26,108 bases of DNA from a virus, in the IMG/VR virus record IMGVR_UViG_3300028364_000128, positions 1 to 26,108 of that record. One strand, 5' to 3'. The notes beneath the pieces were generated by a model. The model searched no databases. It was given only the letters and a program-made list of their open reading frames with translations, and was not told where the DNA came from. The stretch's first letter is position 1; every line of letters begins with the position of its first letter. This document shows positions 14,771 through 21,912 of this stretch, in pieces. Made by a program: the position numbers and the translations under genes.

Positions 14771-14793
14771 GATTCCCATGATATGATATATCT

Positions 14794-14892
14794 ATGAATA
14801 ATCACCCTGATTCACAGAATATTGATGACACAGAAAAATATGCAGTTATGCAGGATCCATCCGACTTGAACGTTTGTGATTCTTGCCAGTAA
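14794..14892 (+). CDS. Possible 32-aa peptide
   Basis: A 32-residue frame starts at ATG 14794 and ends at TAA 14890-14892. It is acidic and Asn/Asp-rich and ends in a CDSC pair, a possible half zinc site. TTGGGG (14758-14763) and TATGAT (14782-14787) lie 18 bases apart upstream; if used, transcription would begin near the ATG itself, like the late operon. There is no SD. It could be a real leaderless gene or a chance frame. Confidence 0.3.
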   Translation: MNNHPDSQNIDDTEKYAVMQDPSDLNVCDSCQ

Positions 14893-15089
14893 CATGGTAC
14901 AATTAACTAGTCGTATTATTCATGTTTACGACAGACCTTTTAATTTTTTTTTTGTTATTAAATAAAAATTTACCTTAGCAAGGCACATCCGATTTCCCCG
15001 GGTGTGTTTTTGTTTACTATATAAAAGTGTATAACTTTTTAATCACGCGCTTGGAGGGTGTATAATTAAATAGAAAGGAGAACATTTAT
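14893..15089 (+). other. Intergenic leader of the HNH unit
   Basis: The stretch contains a T-tract (14944-14953), the hairpin at 14984-15006 and a TATAAT box at 15061-15066. The transcript from that box would begin near 15073, giving a leader of about 17 bases with AAAGGAG at 15074-15080, nine bases before the ATG. The -35 region is poor (TTTAAT at 15038-15043). No gene is seen before 15090. Confidence 0.4.
14984..15011 (+). terminator. Intrinsic terminator
   Basis: CACATCC (14984-14990) pairs with GGGTGTG (15000-15006) as a 7-bp stem including one T-G pair, with a 9-base loop and five T residues directly after. It would end transcripts from the 32-aa frame or from the iteron region before the HNH unit. 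Confidence 0.5.
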
Positions 15090-15209
15090 ATGGAAATACA
15101 ACCGCTACTATTCAAAGAAGTCTTCGGAAAGTACATGTACTGGCACGAAGTTCGCAGGGTATCTCGGTACTCAATCAGGTCATCAGCCCACGACTTTCTA
15201 AGGCAATGA
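15090..15209 (+). CDS. 39-aa peptide coupled to the HNH gene
   Basis: A 39-residue frame from ATG 15090, with AAAGGAG nine bases upstream, one of the few clear SD sequences here. It overlaps the HNH start as ATGA (15206-15209), the classic arrangement for translational coupling. The peptide is basic and aromatic (KYMYWHEVRRVSRYS in outline) and has no recognised family. It may be a genuine small protein or mainly a leader that tunes HNH translation. Confidence 0.5.
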   Translation: MEIQPLLFKEVFGKYMYWHEVRRVSRYSIRSSAHDFLRQ

Positions 15210-15448
15210 AAAAGAAAGGAGAATGTCTTAAGTGTGGTAGCAAGGAACAAATGACCATGCACCACGTAATTCCCAAGGTATTCCGGGTGCCAACACGTCG
15301 GGTCCGGCTATGTCGATCGTGTCACAATTTGATTGAAAAAAGTATATCAGAAGAAGAACATCGCATCGGCAACCTCCACAAGGGAGAGCGCTATCAGCTC
15401 CGCAATATTGACTACATCTATATCCTGGACACCTTCCTTAATGGTTGA
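15206..15448 (+). CDS. HNH endonuclease
   Basis: An 80-residue protein with the HNH/zinc layout: C7 and C10, then H19-H20 in MHHVIPK, then C36/C39 followed by H40-N41 (CRSCHN). The two Cys pairs hold a zinc ion, while the His pair and His-Asn form the metal-dependent active site. Many phages encode small HNH nucleases that nick or cut DNA during packaging or act as homing enzymes. It is coupled to a 39-aa peptide and lies 0.6 kb from the iteron region, so a nicking role in replication is also possible. Its short C-terminus is basic and aromatic. Confidence 0.8.
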   Translation: MKKKGECLKCGSKEQMTMHHVIPKVFRVPTRRVRLCRSCHNLIEKSISEEEHRIGNLHKGERYQLRNIDYIYILDTFLNG

Positions 15449-15512
15449 GTGTCTTTTTTACAGGATCCTTTTGGTTCTTGGCGTATTATTTGCATTGGTT
15501 AGTTATCTTTAA
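15441..15512 (+). CDS. Possible 23-aa membrane peptide
   Basis: ATG 15441 overlaps the HNH stop by eight bases. The 23 residues are almost entirely hydrophobic (ILLVLGVLFALVSYL), long enough for one membrane helix. It runs 14 bases into the 3' end of the convergent methyltransferase gene. There is no SD of its own; translation would rely on coupling. It may be a chance frame. Confidence 0.25.
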   Translation: MVECLFYRILLVLGVLFALVSYL

Positions 15513-16113
15513 TCTCTTTGTCTAGGGAGGAGAGGATATGCAAGCCGAGTTCAGGTTCTACACAATTATTTAATAATGTTCTCTTATCTCTTTTGTAGTT
15601 ATAGAAATCTTGTATAAACATTCCCTGCTGTTCCATTTTTACTGCGAGAGTCATACCTTTGTCGTTTCGCACTTTCTTCCTAGTCTGACCAGTATCTGGT
15701 ATTTCAAAGTTAGCCCAAAAATAATGACTCTGTATTTCTTGTGGTTTAATTAGTGGGTCATAATAACTGCGGACATTCTCAATAACATATTTGCCTTTGA
15801 AAAATTGTCTTAGTAGTATTATTTCTTCGTAGAGTTTCATATCAGGAAACTTTAGATTAAGTCCCCTTTGTGCGTGTAAGAAGTTCATTCGTGAATGAGT
15901 AGGGCAAGGAGGGCTACTCCAAATCAAGTCAAATTCTCTGAAATGCTCTAAAAGATACTGGTGAGCATCTCCAACTATCACAGTGTCGTTAGGAAAGAAG
16001 TCTTGGTAGATTTTGGCAATATCTGGGTCATTTTCTATTGCTACTATTTCGTGTTTATCTCCCCAAAGTTTGCGGTTCCCTCCTATTCCAGCGTACAAAT
16101 TTAGTATTTTCAT
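15499..16113 (-). CDS. Compact C5-cytosine DNA methyltransferase
   Basis: At 204 residues this is much shorter than typical C5 enzymes (300-450 aa). Visible motifs are motif I LNLYAGIGG (residues 4-12), motif IV with the catalytic cysteine C70 in SSPPCPTHSR, and motif VI ENV (112-114). A recognisable long target-recognition domain is absent. The family of short phage enzymes starting with LNLYAGIGGNRKLW is common, so it is likely functional, not truncated. It would methylate cytosine in phage DNA, protecting it from host restriction. It is last in the leftward early operon and converges with the HNH unit. Confidence 0.88.
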   Translation of the reverse strand: MKILNLYAGIGGNRKLWGDKHEIVAIENDPDIAKIYQDFFPNDTVIVGDAHQYLLEHFREFDLIWSSPPCPTHSRMNFLHAQRGLNLKFPDMKLYEEIILLRQFFKGKYVIENVRSYYDPLIKPQEIQSHYFWANFEIPDTGQTRKKVRNDKGMTLAVKMEQQGMFIQDFYNYKRDKRTLLNNCVEPELGLHILSSLDKEIKDN

Positions 16114-16119
16114 AATTTA

Positions 16120-16269
16120 TTATATTATCAAGGCTTTTTCTTTTGTTGTTTCAATTACCACAATGTCTACCACTCCATATTGTCCGAGTTCTCCGTAAGA
16201 CATATCTGGATTCTTTCTCATTTCTTTTTTTAGCATGGTTAGTGCAATTCTGATAAATATTTTTTTCAT
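16120..16269 (-). CDS. 49-aa unknown protein
   Basis: A 49-residue frame from ATG 16269 to TAA 16120-16122. The first half is basic and helical (KKIFIRIALTMLKKEMRKNP), the second has GELGQYGVVDIVVIETT, a beta-like ending. The leader AATAATTAAATAATT-ATG matches the genome's SD-free style, and the frame fills the gap between the 98-aa gene and the methyltransferase. The function is unknown. Confidence 0.6.
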   Translation of the reverse strand: MKKIFIRIALTMLKKEMRKNPDMSYGELGQYGVVDIVVIETTKEKALII

Positions 16270-16279
16270 AATTATTTAA

Positions 16280-16576
16280 TTATCTTTTATTTATTAGTTT
16301 CCAGTTTTTAATATTTATAGGTGTATCATTCCTCATTCCTCTTTCAAGTGCGTAGTCGTAATACTCAAACATCTTATCTTTTGTGTACTTGTGTCTTGTG
16401 AACTGAATCATGTCATCAAGTGAAAAGAAGTAGTCACCAACTTCGATTGTGCCTCCTATCTCATCAGCAATCCAATAGTATTCACTATCTTTTCCAAAAT
16501 ATCTTTGAGTAAATCTGTACGCAAGATTATCGCTCACTTGTTCCCACATTTCGAATGTTTCTTCTAGTTCTTTCAT
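16280..16576 (-). CDS. 98-aa unknown acidic protein
   Basis: A 98-residue acidic protein rich in Tyr and Phe. It has a helical start (ELEETFEMWEQVSDNLAYRF), a middle with YYWIADEIGGTIEVGDYFFSLDDM and a helical end. The central IADEIGG..EVGDYFF pattern is frequent in small phage early proteins. The start follows the upstream stop as TAA-T-ATG. I recognise no catalytic motif. Its role in the early operon is unknown. Confidence 0.65.
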   Translation of the reverse strand: MKELEETFEMWEQVSDNLAYRFTQRYFGKDSEYYWIADEIGGTIEVGDYFFSLDDMIQFTRHKYTKDKMFEYYDYALERGMRNDTPINIKNWKLINKR

Positions 16577-16577
16577 A

Positions 16578-16736
16578 TTACTTTACTTTCTTTAATCTTT
16601 TTAAGTATTCCTCTCTTGATTCGCTCACATAGCTTTTATTGGTAAACCTTTCACACGCTCTTCCACAGAAACTCATTTTGCATGGATTGTCACAGTCTTT
16701 TGCGATACATATTTTTTTGGGTTTTTTCTTAATCAT
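16578..16736 (-). CDS. 52-aa Cys-rich protein
   Basis: A 52-residue frame from ATG 16736 to TAA 16578-16580. Five Cys lie at residues 10, 15, 19, 24 and 28, spaced 4-3-4-3 residues apart, and the rest is basic with a helical tail. The spacing is too regular for chance and could bind a metal ion or an iron-sulfur cluster. It overlaps the upstream 69-aa gene by eight bases, and its stop is in the TAA-T-ATG form with the next gene. Function is unknown; a DNA- or host-protein-binding role is possible. Confidence 0.55.
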   Translation of the reverse strand: MIKKKPKKICIAKDCDNPCKMSFCGRACERFTNKSYVSESREEYLKRLKKVK

Positions 16737-16938
16737 GGTCGTGGTATCCTTCCGGGATGTTTGATCCTCTTCCGTTGCATGTCCTGAAGTAGTTCTTCCT
16801 TCCCGGCATCAGGGTTTTTGCGTACTTCATCCATCGCGCAAGCGGGGTTTTTTTCCGTAGCCTGTTTTCCTTCGTCTGGTAGTCAATGAAGAACGGCTCG
16901 TGTCTTTTTATTATTTTGTTTCGTATGTATTTGATCAT
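16729..16938 (-). CDS. 69-aa basic unknown protein
   Basis: A 69-residue strongly basic protein with a central Arg/Lys-rich part (KENRLRKKTPLARWMKYAKTL in outline) and a C-terminal Gly/His/Asp tail. No family is recognised. It follows the 195-aa gene by seven bases and overlaps the Cys-rich gene, so it belongs to the early operon. Its charge suggests nucleic-acid binding, which is inference. Confidence 0.5.
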   Translation of the reverse strand: MIKYIRNKIIKRHEPFFIDYQTKENRLRKKTPLARWMKYAKTLMPGRKNYFRTCNGRGSNIPEGYHDHD

Positions 16939-16945
16939 ATTTAGT

Positions 16946-17533
16946 TTATCGGTTTATTGGTTCCTTTTCTTCGTAATATCTCACTCCTGGTACTTGCTTC
17001 CCTAGTTTCATTGCAGTCCTGATTTCCACCATGTCCGGTAGGATGTATTCTTTTGGAAGCATAGTTAGGTCCATGACCTCGAACTTTTGCACAGTTCTGA
17101 ATGTCAGCTTTCCTTTTGATGAGGTCAGCTTACTCGGCGCTCGCTCTATCTCTTGGATCCGGTTCACCGCAGTTTCCACTTTCAGCTTTCCCTTTCCTTT
17201 GCCTACTCGCGCTGCTATTTTAGCTTCGGCTTCTCGCTCTATCCGGTCCTGCTCTGTTTGGTAGACTGACATTTTTCTTCTGATGTCTTTGATCACACCA
17301 TCTAGCGCTTCCTCTGCAGGCTTCCATCTTGCTCGCTCCGCTTTCAGCGCTTCGTTCATTGGCTTGGTCACCTTCTCCTTCTCCTCTGTGATTGCCTTGA
17401 GTTGCGCTTTTGCGTTTGATAGGTGATCGTTGGCTTTCTCCATATCCCCTGTGTTCTTTATAGTTATCTCTGACATCTTGTCAGCTAGTGTGATTCCCTT
17501 CTTTATGATCGCTACTTCGTTTATTTTTTGCAT
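16946..17533 (-). CDS. Phage coiled-coil protein of the recombination/early type
   Basis: A 195-residue protein. Residues 20-105 form a long coiled coil with VTKPMNEALKAERARWKP, a motif seen in many phage early proteins of unknown role often coded near recombination genes. Residues 105-130 are basic, and residues about 140-195 hold a conserved-looking end (FRTVQKFEVMDLTMLPKEY to KQVPGVRYYEEKEPI). It overlaps the 46-aa gene by 13 bases. It may support the SSB, nuclease and helicase proteins coded on the other strand, but no direct evidence shows this. Confidence 0.7.
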   Translation of the reverse strand: MQKINEVAIIKKGITLADKMSEITIKNTGDMEKANDHLSNAKAQLKAITEEKEKVTKPMNEALKAERARWKPAEEALDGVIKDIRRKMSVYQTEQDRIEREAEAKIAARVGKGKGKLKVETAVNRIQEIERAPSKLTSSKGKLTFRTVQKFEVMDLTMLPKEYILPDMVEIRTAMKLGKQVPGVRYYEEKEPINR

Positions 17534-17661
17534 AGGTTGTTGATTTTACTCATAATGGTGTAGTCTAGCTTGTTGTTGAATTTTTGCACTTCGTCTGACC
17601 AGTATCCATGTTTGTCTATCAGGTCTTGTAGCGCTTTTTGTATTTCTTTTATTTTTTGCAT
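17521..17661 (-). CDS. 46-aa first gene of the early operon
   Basis: ATG 17661 opens a 46-residue frame ending at TAA 17521-17523. It is basic and helical (KIKEIQKALQDLIDKHGYWSDEVQKF in outline). Its leader carries no SD, and the predicted transcript leader is about 25 bases. It overlaps the next gene by 13 bases. The start sequences of the two proteins are alike (MQKIKEI and MQKINEV), perhaps from a short duplication. Function is unknown. Confidence 0.55.
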   Translation of the reverse strand: MQKIKEIQKALQDLIDKHGYWSDEVQKFNNKLDYTIMSKINNLCKK

Positions 17662-17692
17662 TGTGTATTTTTATTGTTATTAGTACTCTTGT

Positions 17693-17721
17693 ATTATATC
17701 TTTATGCATGGTGTAAGTCAA
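17693..17721 (-). promoter_or_regulatory. Near-consensus sigma70 promoter of the leftward early operon
   Basis: On the minus strand TTGACT (17716-17721) and TATAAT (17693-17698) are separated by exactly 17 bases, matching 11 of 12 consensus positions. Transcription would start near 17686. This is the strongest promoter match in the window, and suggests that the host polymerase alone expresses the small-gene operon early. Confidence 0.8.
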
Positions 17722-17896
17722 CATATTTACGTAGGGTTTTCCCCAGGTGTCGGGTTTGCTTTTTTTCCTTGCGTGCATCATACTTGGTACATGCTTAGAA
17801 CTATTTATACAGACATTTTATTAATTTTGACGGACACACCATTGGGAAATCAACCTTCTCTAAGCAATATGGCGTGTCCTTTTAAGTTTGTAAGAT
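17722..17896 (+). promoter_or_regulatory. Divergent control region upstream of the primase gene
   Basis: It contains GGTTTTCCCCAG (17735-17746), CCTTGCGT (17767-17774) and AACTATTTATACA (17799-17811), all with relatives at 21.9 kb. A moderate promoter reads TTGGTA (17784-17789), 16 bases, TATACA (17806-17811). Between it and the gene an imperfect inverted repeat pairs 17832-17844 with 17865-17879 and is followed by TTTT, so it could attenuate or block primase expression. The rightward promoter is weaker than the leftward one. Confidence 0.4.
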
Positions 17897-20047
17897 ATGA
17901 ATAAAAAAAACCCCCTCGTAAAAAAATACGGTAAGAACGCTCAATGGGTGAATTGGAAGTTCAAGGTTGTGGGAGGTAGAAATACCAAGATACCTCTGCA
18001 GGCCAACGGAAGAAATGCATCATCGACTGACCCTTCTCATTGGCAGACATATAAGGATGCAGTCAAGAACGACCCCAACGTTGGTATTGTTTTTAAGCCT
18101 GATCGTTTGCTCCTGGGTGTGGACATGGATCATGTCCTTGAGGGTTTGAATATTGTTCACGAGAAACGTCAGCAGATTGCTGAGTTTATAATTCAGTCCC
18201 AAACGTATTGCGAGATTTCTCCTTCCGGGACTGGGTTGCATTTATATTTTGAAGTCACTGAGCCTTTCGATATGGTGTCTAATAGAAAAGAACCTTTTGA
18301 GCTGTATACTCATGGCCGCTATTTTACTACCACGTTCAATTCGTATAAGGAAGAGCAGGATGTCCGAACTGTTACGCCCAAGGAAGTCGAGGAGCTTCTT
18401 GCCATCCTGGACTACCCATGGAAGAAGTCTGTGGATCCATCGTCTGCAGTTCCTTCAACCATAAATGTTGGTGACGAGCGTTCTGATGATGTGATTCTTA
18501 AAAACATGTTTAAGTCTAAGAATGGTTCCGGCATCGAGCGATTATATAATGGAGACATCTCGGGCTATAAAGATGATGGCTCGTCTGCTGATATGGCCTT
18601 GCTCTCGCACCTCGCTTTCTGGACTGTGAAGAATGCTGTTCAGATGGACCGCATCTGGCTATCGTCTCCACTTGGTAATAGAGAAAAGACTCAGGATCGT
18701 GAGGACTATCGTGTTCGCAGTGTCGGGAATGCTATCGATAATTGCAAGGCGGTGTATGAGACTAAGGTCGAAAAAATTGCCAAGGAGAACCCTGGTATTA
18801 ATTTTCTCTACGTTCTCAATAAAGAAAAAGAGAAACAGATTATCAGAAACACTGAAAACATCTGCAGGGTTCTTCGTGGCCATCCTGATTTTATCGGTCG
18901 GTATCGATACGACATATTCAACAATGCATACCAAATAAAGATTGGGGAGGTTTGGCGAGGCCTCGAGGATGCTGATGCTATTAATACACAGACTGCTATC
19001 TCTATCTTGTTCCCGGACTTCTTTGGAATGGTTGGAAAGGACATGGCGTATGACTCCATCATAAAAGTTTCTAAGGAGTGTGCGGTCGACACCGCCTCGG
19101 ACTACATTACCTCCCTTGTGTGGGACAAGGTTCCTCGCGTTGATCACTGGCTCTCTAAAGTGTACGGAGTGGCTGATGATGAGTACCACAAGAAGGTTGC
19201 ATCTAACTGGTTGAAGGGGTTGGTCAAGCGTATCGTACGTCCTGGATGTAAGTTCGATTACGTTCTGGTTCTGGAGGGTGACCAAGGTACCAAGAAGTCT
19301 ACTTCTTTGTCGATCCTGGGGGGCGATTGGCATGTTGAGACTACGATGTCTACCGAGTCTAAGGACTTCTTCATGCAGTTCCAGGGTAAGGCTATCATCG
19401 AGTTCTCTGAGGGCGAGACGTTGTCGCGTACTGAGGTCAAGCGTATGAAGGCTATCATTACCACACAGGTTGATAAGTATCGTATGCCCTACGAGCGCGC
19501 ATCGGTCGACTACCCTCGCCGCTGTGTATTCGCCATGACTACGAATCAGGAAGAGTATCTGAAAGACGAAACTGGTAACCGACGATGGCTACCTGTGAAG
19601 TTGGTTTTCCGGGAGGCTAATATCGATTGGCTAAAAAAGAACAAGGACCAATTATTTGCAGAGGCATATCATCGCGCAATCAATCTTGGTGAGACTGTCT
19701 ACGAGTTCCCGGAGGATGAGACTCGGATGCAACAGGATTCTCGACGTGTCCTTGATGCCAATACTGACATGATTGTTGATTGGTACTGGCATTCGCTCAC
19801 CGCCAAGCAACGGAACGATGGTGTCACTGTGCATCAGGTGCATCGTGACTGTCTCAACTCTGGCTTTGTTGCCAAGTCTATGGACAAATTGATTGAGATG
19901 CGGATCTGTGATGTTCTTCGGCTCACTCTTAAATTAAAAAAGAAGCGGAAGATGGTTGGGGGATCGCAGTCGGTGTATTGGGAGCCTGAGACTTTCGAGA
20001 AGGAGAATGTGGTTGATGAGTTTTTTAGGGTTGATAGTAAGTTCTAA
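17897..20047 (+). CDS. PrimPol-VapE/D5-like primase-helicase
   Basis: A 716-residue fusion. Residues about 10-150 form an archaeo-eukaryotic primase-polymerase domain, with a D76-x-D78-H79 metal/nucleotide site and SGTGLH containing H115. Residues about 400-650 form a VapE-type superfamily 3 helicase: Walker A GDQGTKKST at 461-469, then a FQGKAIIEFSEGE segment and TNQEEYLKDETGNRRWLPV, a hallmark of the family. It would lay primers and unwind DNA at the origin. The central lysine in the P-loop (TKKST in place of a GKST-like ending) is a small deviation. First gene of the rightward replication operon; no DNA polymerase is seen, so it probably recruits the host enzyme. Confidence 0.93.
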   Translation: MNKKNPLVKKYGKNAQWVNWKFKVVGGRNTKIPLQANGRNASSTDPSHWQTYKDAVKNDPNVGIVFKPDRLLLGVDMDHVLEGLNIVHEKRQQIAEFIIQSQTYCEISPSGTGLHLYFEVTEPFDMVSNRKEPFELYTHGRYFTTTFNSYKEEQDVRTVTPKEVEELLAILDYPWKKSVDPSSAVPSTINVGDERSDDVILKNMFKSKNGSGIERLYNGDISGYKDDGSSADMALLSHLAFWTVKNAVQMDRIWLSSPLGNREKTQDREDYRVRSVGNAIDNCKAVYETKVEKIAKENPGINFLYVLNKEKEKQIIRNTENICRVLRGHPDFIGRYRYDIFNNAYQIKIGEVWRGLEDADAINTQTAISILFPDFFGMVGKDMAYDSIIKVSKECAVDTASDYITSLVWDKVPRVDHWLSKVYGVADDEYHKKVASNWLKGLVKRIVRPGCKFDYVLVLEGDQGTKKSTSLSILGGDWHVETTMSTESKDFFMQFQGKAIIEFSEGETLSRTEVKRMKAIITTQVDKYRMPYERASVDYPRRCVFAMTTNQEEYLKDETGNRRWLPVKLVFREANIDWLKKNKDQLFAEAYHRAINLGETVYEFPEDETRMQQDSRRVLDANTDMIVDWYWHSLTAKQRNDGVTVHQVHRDCLNSGFVAKSMDKLIEMRICDVLRLTLKLKKKRKMVGGSQSVYWEPETFEKENVVDEFFRVDSKF

Positions 20048-20059
20048 TAAAATAAAAAT

Positions 20060-21304
20060 ATGAAACAAATTGAAGCGTTAGAAATATTAAAGTCTGGTAA
20101 AAATGTTTTTCTCACAGGAGGTCCTGGGTCTGGGAAAACATACACCATAAATAAGTTTATCGAATGGTGTAGGGAGAATGACAAGCGAGTCGAGGTTACC
20201 GCCTCTACTGGAATTGCTGCTACCCATATCGGTGGGATCACAGTTCATTCCTGGGCAGGTATGGGAATCAAGGACAAGTTTACCGACAGCGACATTACCA
20301 ACATCTTGAACAAGCCTTGGGTTATGGCTAAGTTCACATCGGCTAACGTTCTCATTATTGATGAGATATCTATGCTCGATGCTACCTTTGTTGATAACCT
20401 TGATCGCATCCTATCCATTGCTCGTGACGGAATTGTCAGGGACACGTCTCGGCGCTTTGGAGGTTTGCAGGTAGTCTTTGTCGGTGACTTCTTCCAGTTA
20501 CCCCCTGTGTCTAAAGGGCGTGAGATTAGTTTCGCCTTTGAGTCTGATGCGTGGAATAATGCAGGCCTACTTAATTGCTACATTACCGAACAGCACCGCC
20601 AAGAGGACGATGTCTTTTTGGATATTCTCACGTCTCTTCGGGATGGAACTATCACAAAGGATCACGTCTCTATTCTCCGGGACCGGAATGTTAAGCCTTT
20701 GTCTTTGACTGGAGTCACTCAGCTGTTCACGCACAATATCGATGTTGATCGTATCAATGATGCTGCGCTCCGTAATATTAAGTCCGAGACCTGGCACAGT
20801 GAGATGGTTGAGGATGGGAACGAGTATCTTGTGTCGGTTATTAAGAAGGGGTGCTTGTCTCCTGAAACGTTGTATCTCAAGGTTGGCGCGCTTGTGATGT
20901 TTACTAAAAACAAGTTTGAGGAGGATGAGGTTGTTTTTGTGAATGGTACGATCGGCACAGTGGTTGGGTTCAGTGCTTATAATGAGCCAATTGTTGAAAC
21001 GAAGGATGGCCAGACAATCAATGTCATAATGGAGGAGTGGTCTATCCAAGAGGGTAGAAAGGTTATTGCTTCGATTAAGCAGTATCCCCTTCGGCTTGCG
21101 TGGGCGCTGACTGTTCACAAGAGCCAGGGCATGACACTCGACAGTGCTATAATGGATCTATCCAAGTCCTTCGAGTATGGCCAAGGGTACGTCGCGCTTT
21201 CTCGTGTGAAGTCATTGGATGGATTGTTTCTTGAGGGATTCAATAGCCACTCGCTCAGGATGCATCCGAAAGTTATTATTGCAGATAAACAATTTCGCAT
21301 ATGA
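20060..21304 (+). CDS. PIF1/RecD-like SF1 helicase
   Basis: A 414-residue superfamily 1B helicase. Walker A is GGPGSGKT (residues 20-27), followed by the ASTGIAATHIGG motif Ia, TVHSWAG, Walker B LIIDEISML, and FVGDFFQLPPV. The C-terminal half has TVHKSQGMTLDSA and YVALSRVKSLDGL. These match PIF1-like 5'-3' helicases, which remove secondary structures, including G-quadruplexes, and help replication forks and recombination. It follows the primase by 12 bases and shares ATGA with the nuclease gene (21301-21304), so they are translated together. Length is normal for phage versions. Confidence 0.93.
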   Translation: MKQIEALEILKSGKNVFLTGGPGSGKTYTINKFIEWCRENDKRVEVTASTGIAATHIGGITVHSWAGMGIKDKFTDSDITNILNKPWVMAKFTSANVLIIDEISMLDATFVDNLDRILSIARDGIVRDTSRRFGGLQVVFVGDFFQLPPVSKGREISFAFESDAWNNAGLLNCYITEQHRQEDDVFLDILTSLRDGTITKDHVSILRDRNVKPLSLTGVTQLFTHNIDVDRINDAALRNIKSETWHSEMVEDGNEYLVSVIKKGCLSPETLYLKVGALVMFTKNKFEEDEVVFVNGTIGTVVGFSAYNEPIVETKDGQTINVIMEEWSIQEGRKVIASIKQYPLRLAWALTVHKSQGMTLDSAIMDLSKSFEYGQGYVALSRVKSLDGLFLEGFNSHSLRMHPKVIIADKQFRI

Positions 21305-21912
21305 AAAATAAAGAATTCGATATAAAAGAGTTTCTACAGACACGCCCCTTATCCTGGAGCGCTATTTCCTCGTTCGAGTGGGACAAGGAACAGTGGTATC
21401 AGTCGTACATTATGAGAGCGCCTTTTATTGCATCCCCGGAGATGGAGTTTGGGAAGAAGTTCGCTGACTCCTGTGAGGTAGGCAAGCCTATGGCTCCGGT
21501 CACGATGCTTTCTAAAATGGAGCAAAAATTTAACGTTGTCTTTAATGGTATTCCCTTGGTTGGATATGCCGACACGTTTGATGATGTCACAAAGAGGGAG
21601 ACGGGTGAGTACAAGACAGGAGTCAAGAAGTGGGACCAGAAGCGTGTTGATGGCCATGGCCAGATTACTATGTATGCATTGATGAACTTTATCACGAATG
21701 GTGCCAAGCCTGATGAGTGTAAGTTTTTCCTCGAGTGGATTCCCACTACCAGAACAGCGAATGGCGACTTCTCTGTGACGATCGCCTTGAAACAACCTGT
21801 GAAAGTCCACAAGTTTTACACTAAAAAAACAATGGCCGACATTCTTCTATTTGGCGTACTTATCAATAAAGTGGTCCTGGAGATGCAGAAGTATGTTCGC
21901 GCTCACGCATAG
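21301..21912 (+). CDS. PD-(D/E)XK nuclease, RecB/Cas4-like
   Basis: A 203-residue protein with the PD-(D/E)XK layout: LSWSAISSFEWDKEQWY near the start (the usual SxSxxxxFExCP-like opening), a GYADTFDD acidic residue, then ETGEYKTG (E-x-K), and QITMYAL after it. This resembles the RecB/Cas4-type nucleases that process DNA ends. Its position between a PIF1-like helicase and an SSB-like protein suggests end resection for phage recombination. The start is coupled to the helicase stop. No iron-sulfur Cys cluster as in Cas4 is evident. Confidence 0.85.
   Translation: MKNKEFDIKEFLQTRPLSWSAISSFEWDKEQWYQSYIMRAPFIASPEMEFGKKFADSCEVGKPMAPVTMLSKMEQKFNVVFNGIPLVGYADTFDDVTKRETGEYKTGVKKWDQKRVDGHGQITMYALMNFITNGAKPDECKFFLEWIPTTRTANGDFSVTIALKQPVKVHKFYTKKTMADILLFGVLINKVVLEMQKYVRAHA

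Larger units (their letters stand above)
14203..14793. other. Gene-free control region, candidate replication origin
   Basis: I find no convincing gene in these 590 bases; open frames here come from repeated G/C-rich motifs. The region holds a DnaA-box match (TTATACACA, 14245-14253), the small palindrome TTGAC-5-GTCAA (14284-14298), ten copies of GGTRTGCAA (14348-14648), a G-quadruplex motif (14496-14523), a 6-bp hairpin AGGGTA-4-TACCCT (14664-14679), a TATAAT box (14691-14696) and a terminator-like hairpin (14736-14770). Divergent transcription starts at its two ends. Iterons plus a DnaA box between divergent operons are usual features of theta-type origins and of multi-site repressor regions; both remain possible. 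Confidence 0.6.

Noticed and set aside
16280-16938. Degenerate or broken gene cluster
   Set aside because: The many short genes overlap by 8-13 bases or abut in the TAA-T-ATG form, and each has an intact start and stop, so they look functional and not decayed.
17827-17855. Promoter from TTGACG at 17827 for the primase gene
   Set aside because: The -10 position reads TCAACC, so no second element exists. The TTGGTA-16-TATACA pair upstream is preferred.
18659-19333. Minus-strand open frame of 224 codons
   Set aside because: It is antisense to the primase-helicase, whose motifs are intact on the other strand.
20567-21118. Minus-strand open frame of 183 codons
   Set aside because: It is antisense to the PIF1-like helicase, which has all its motifs.
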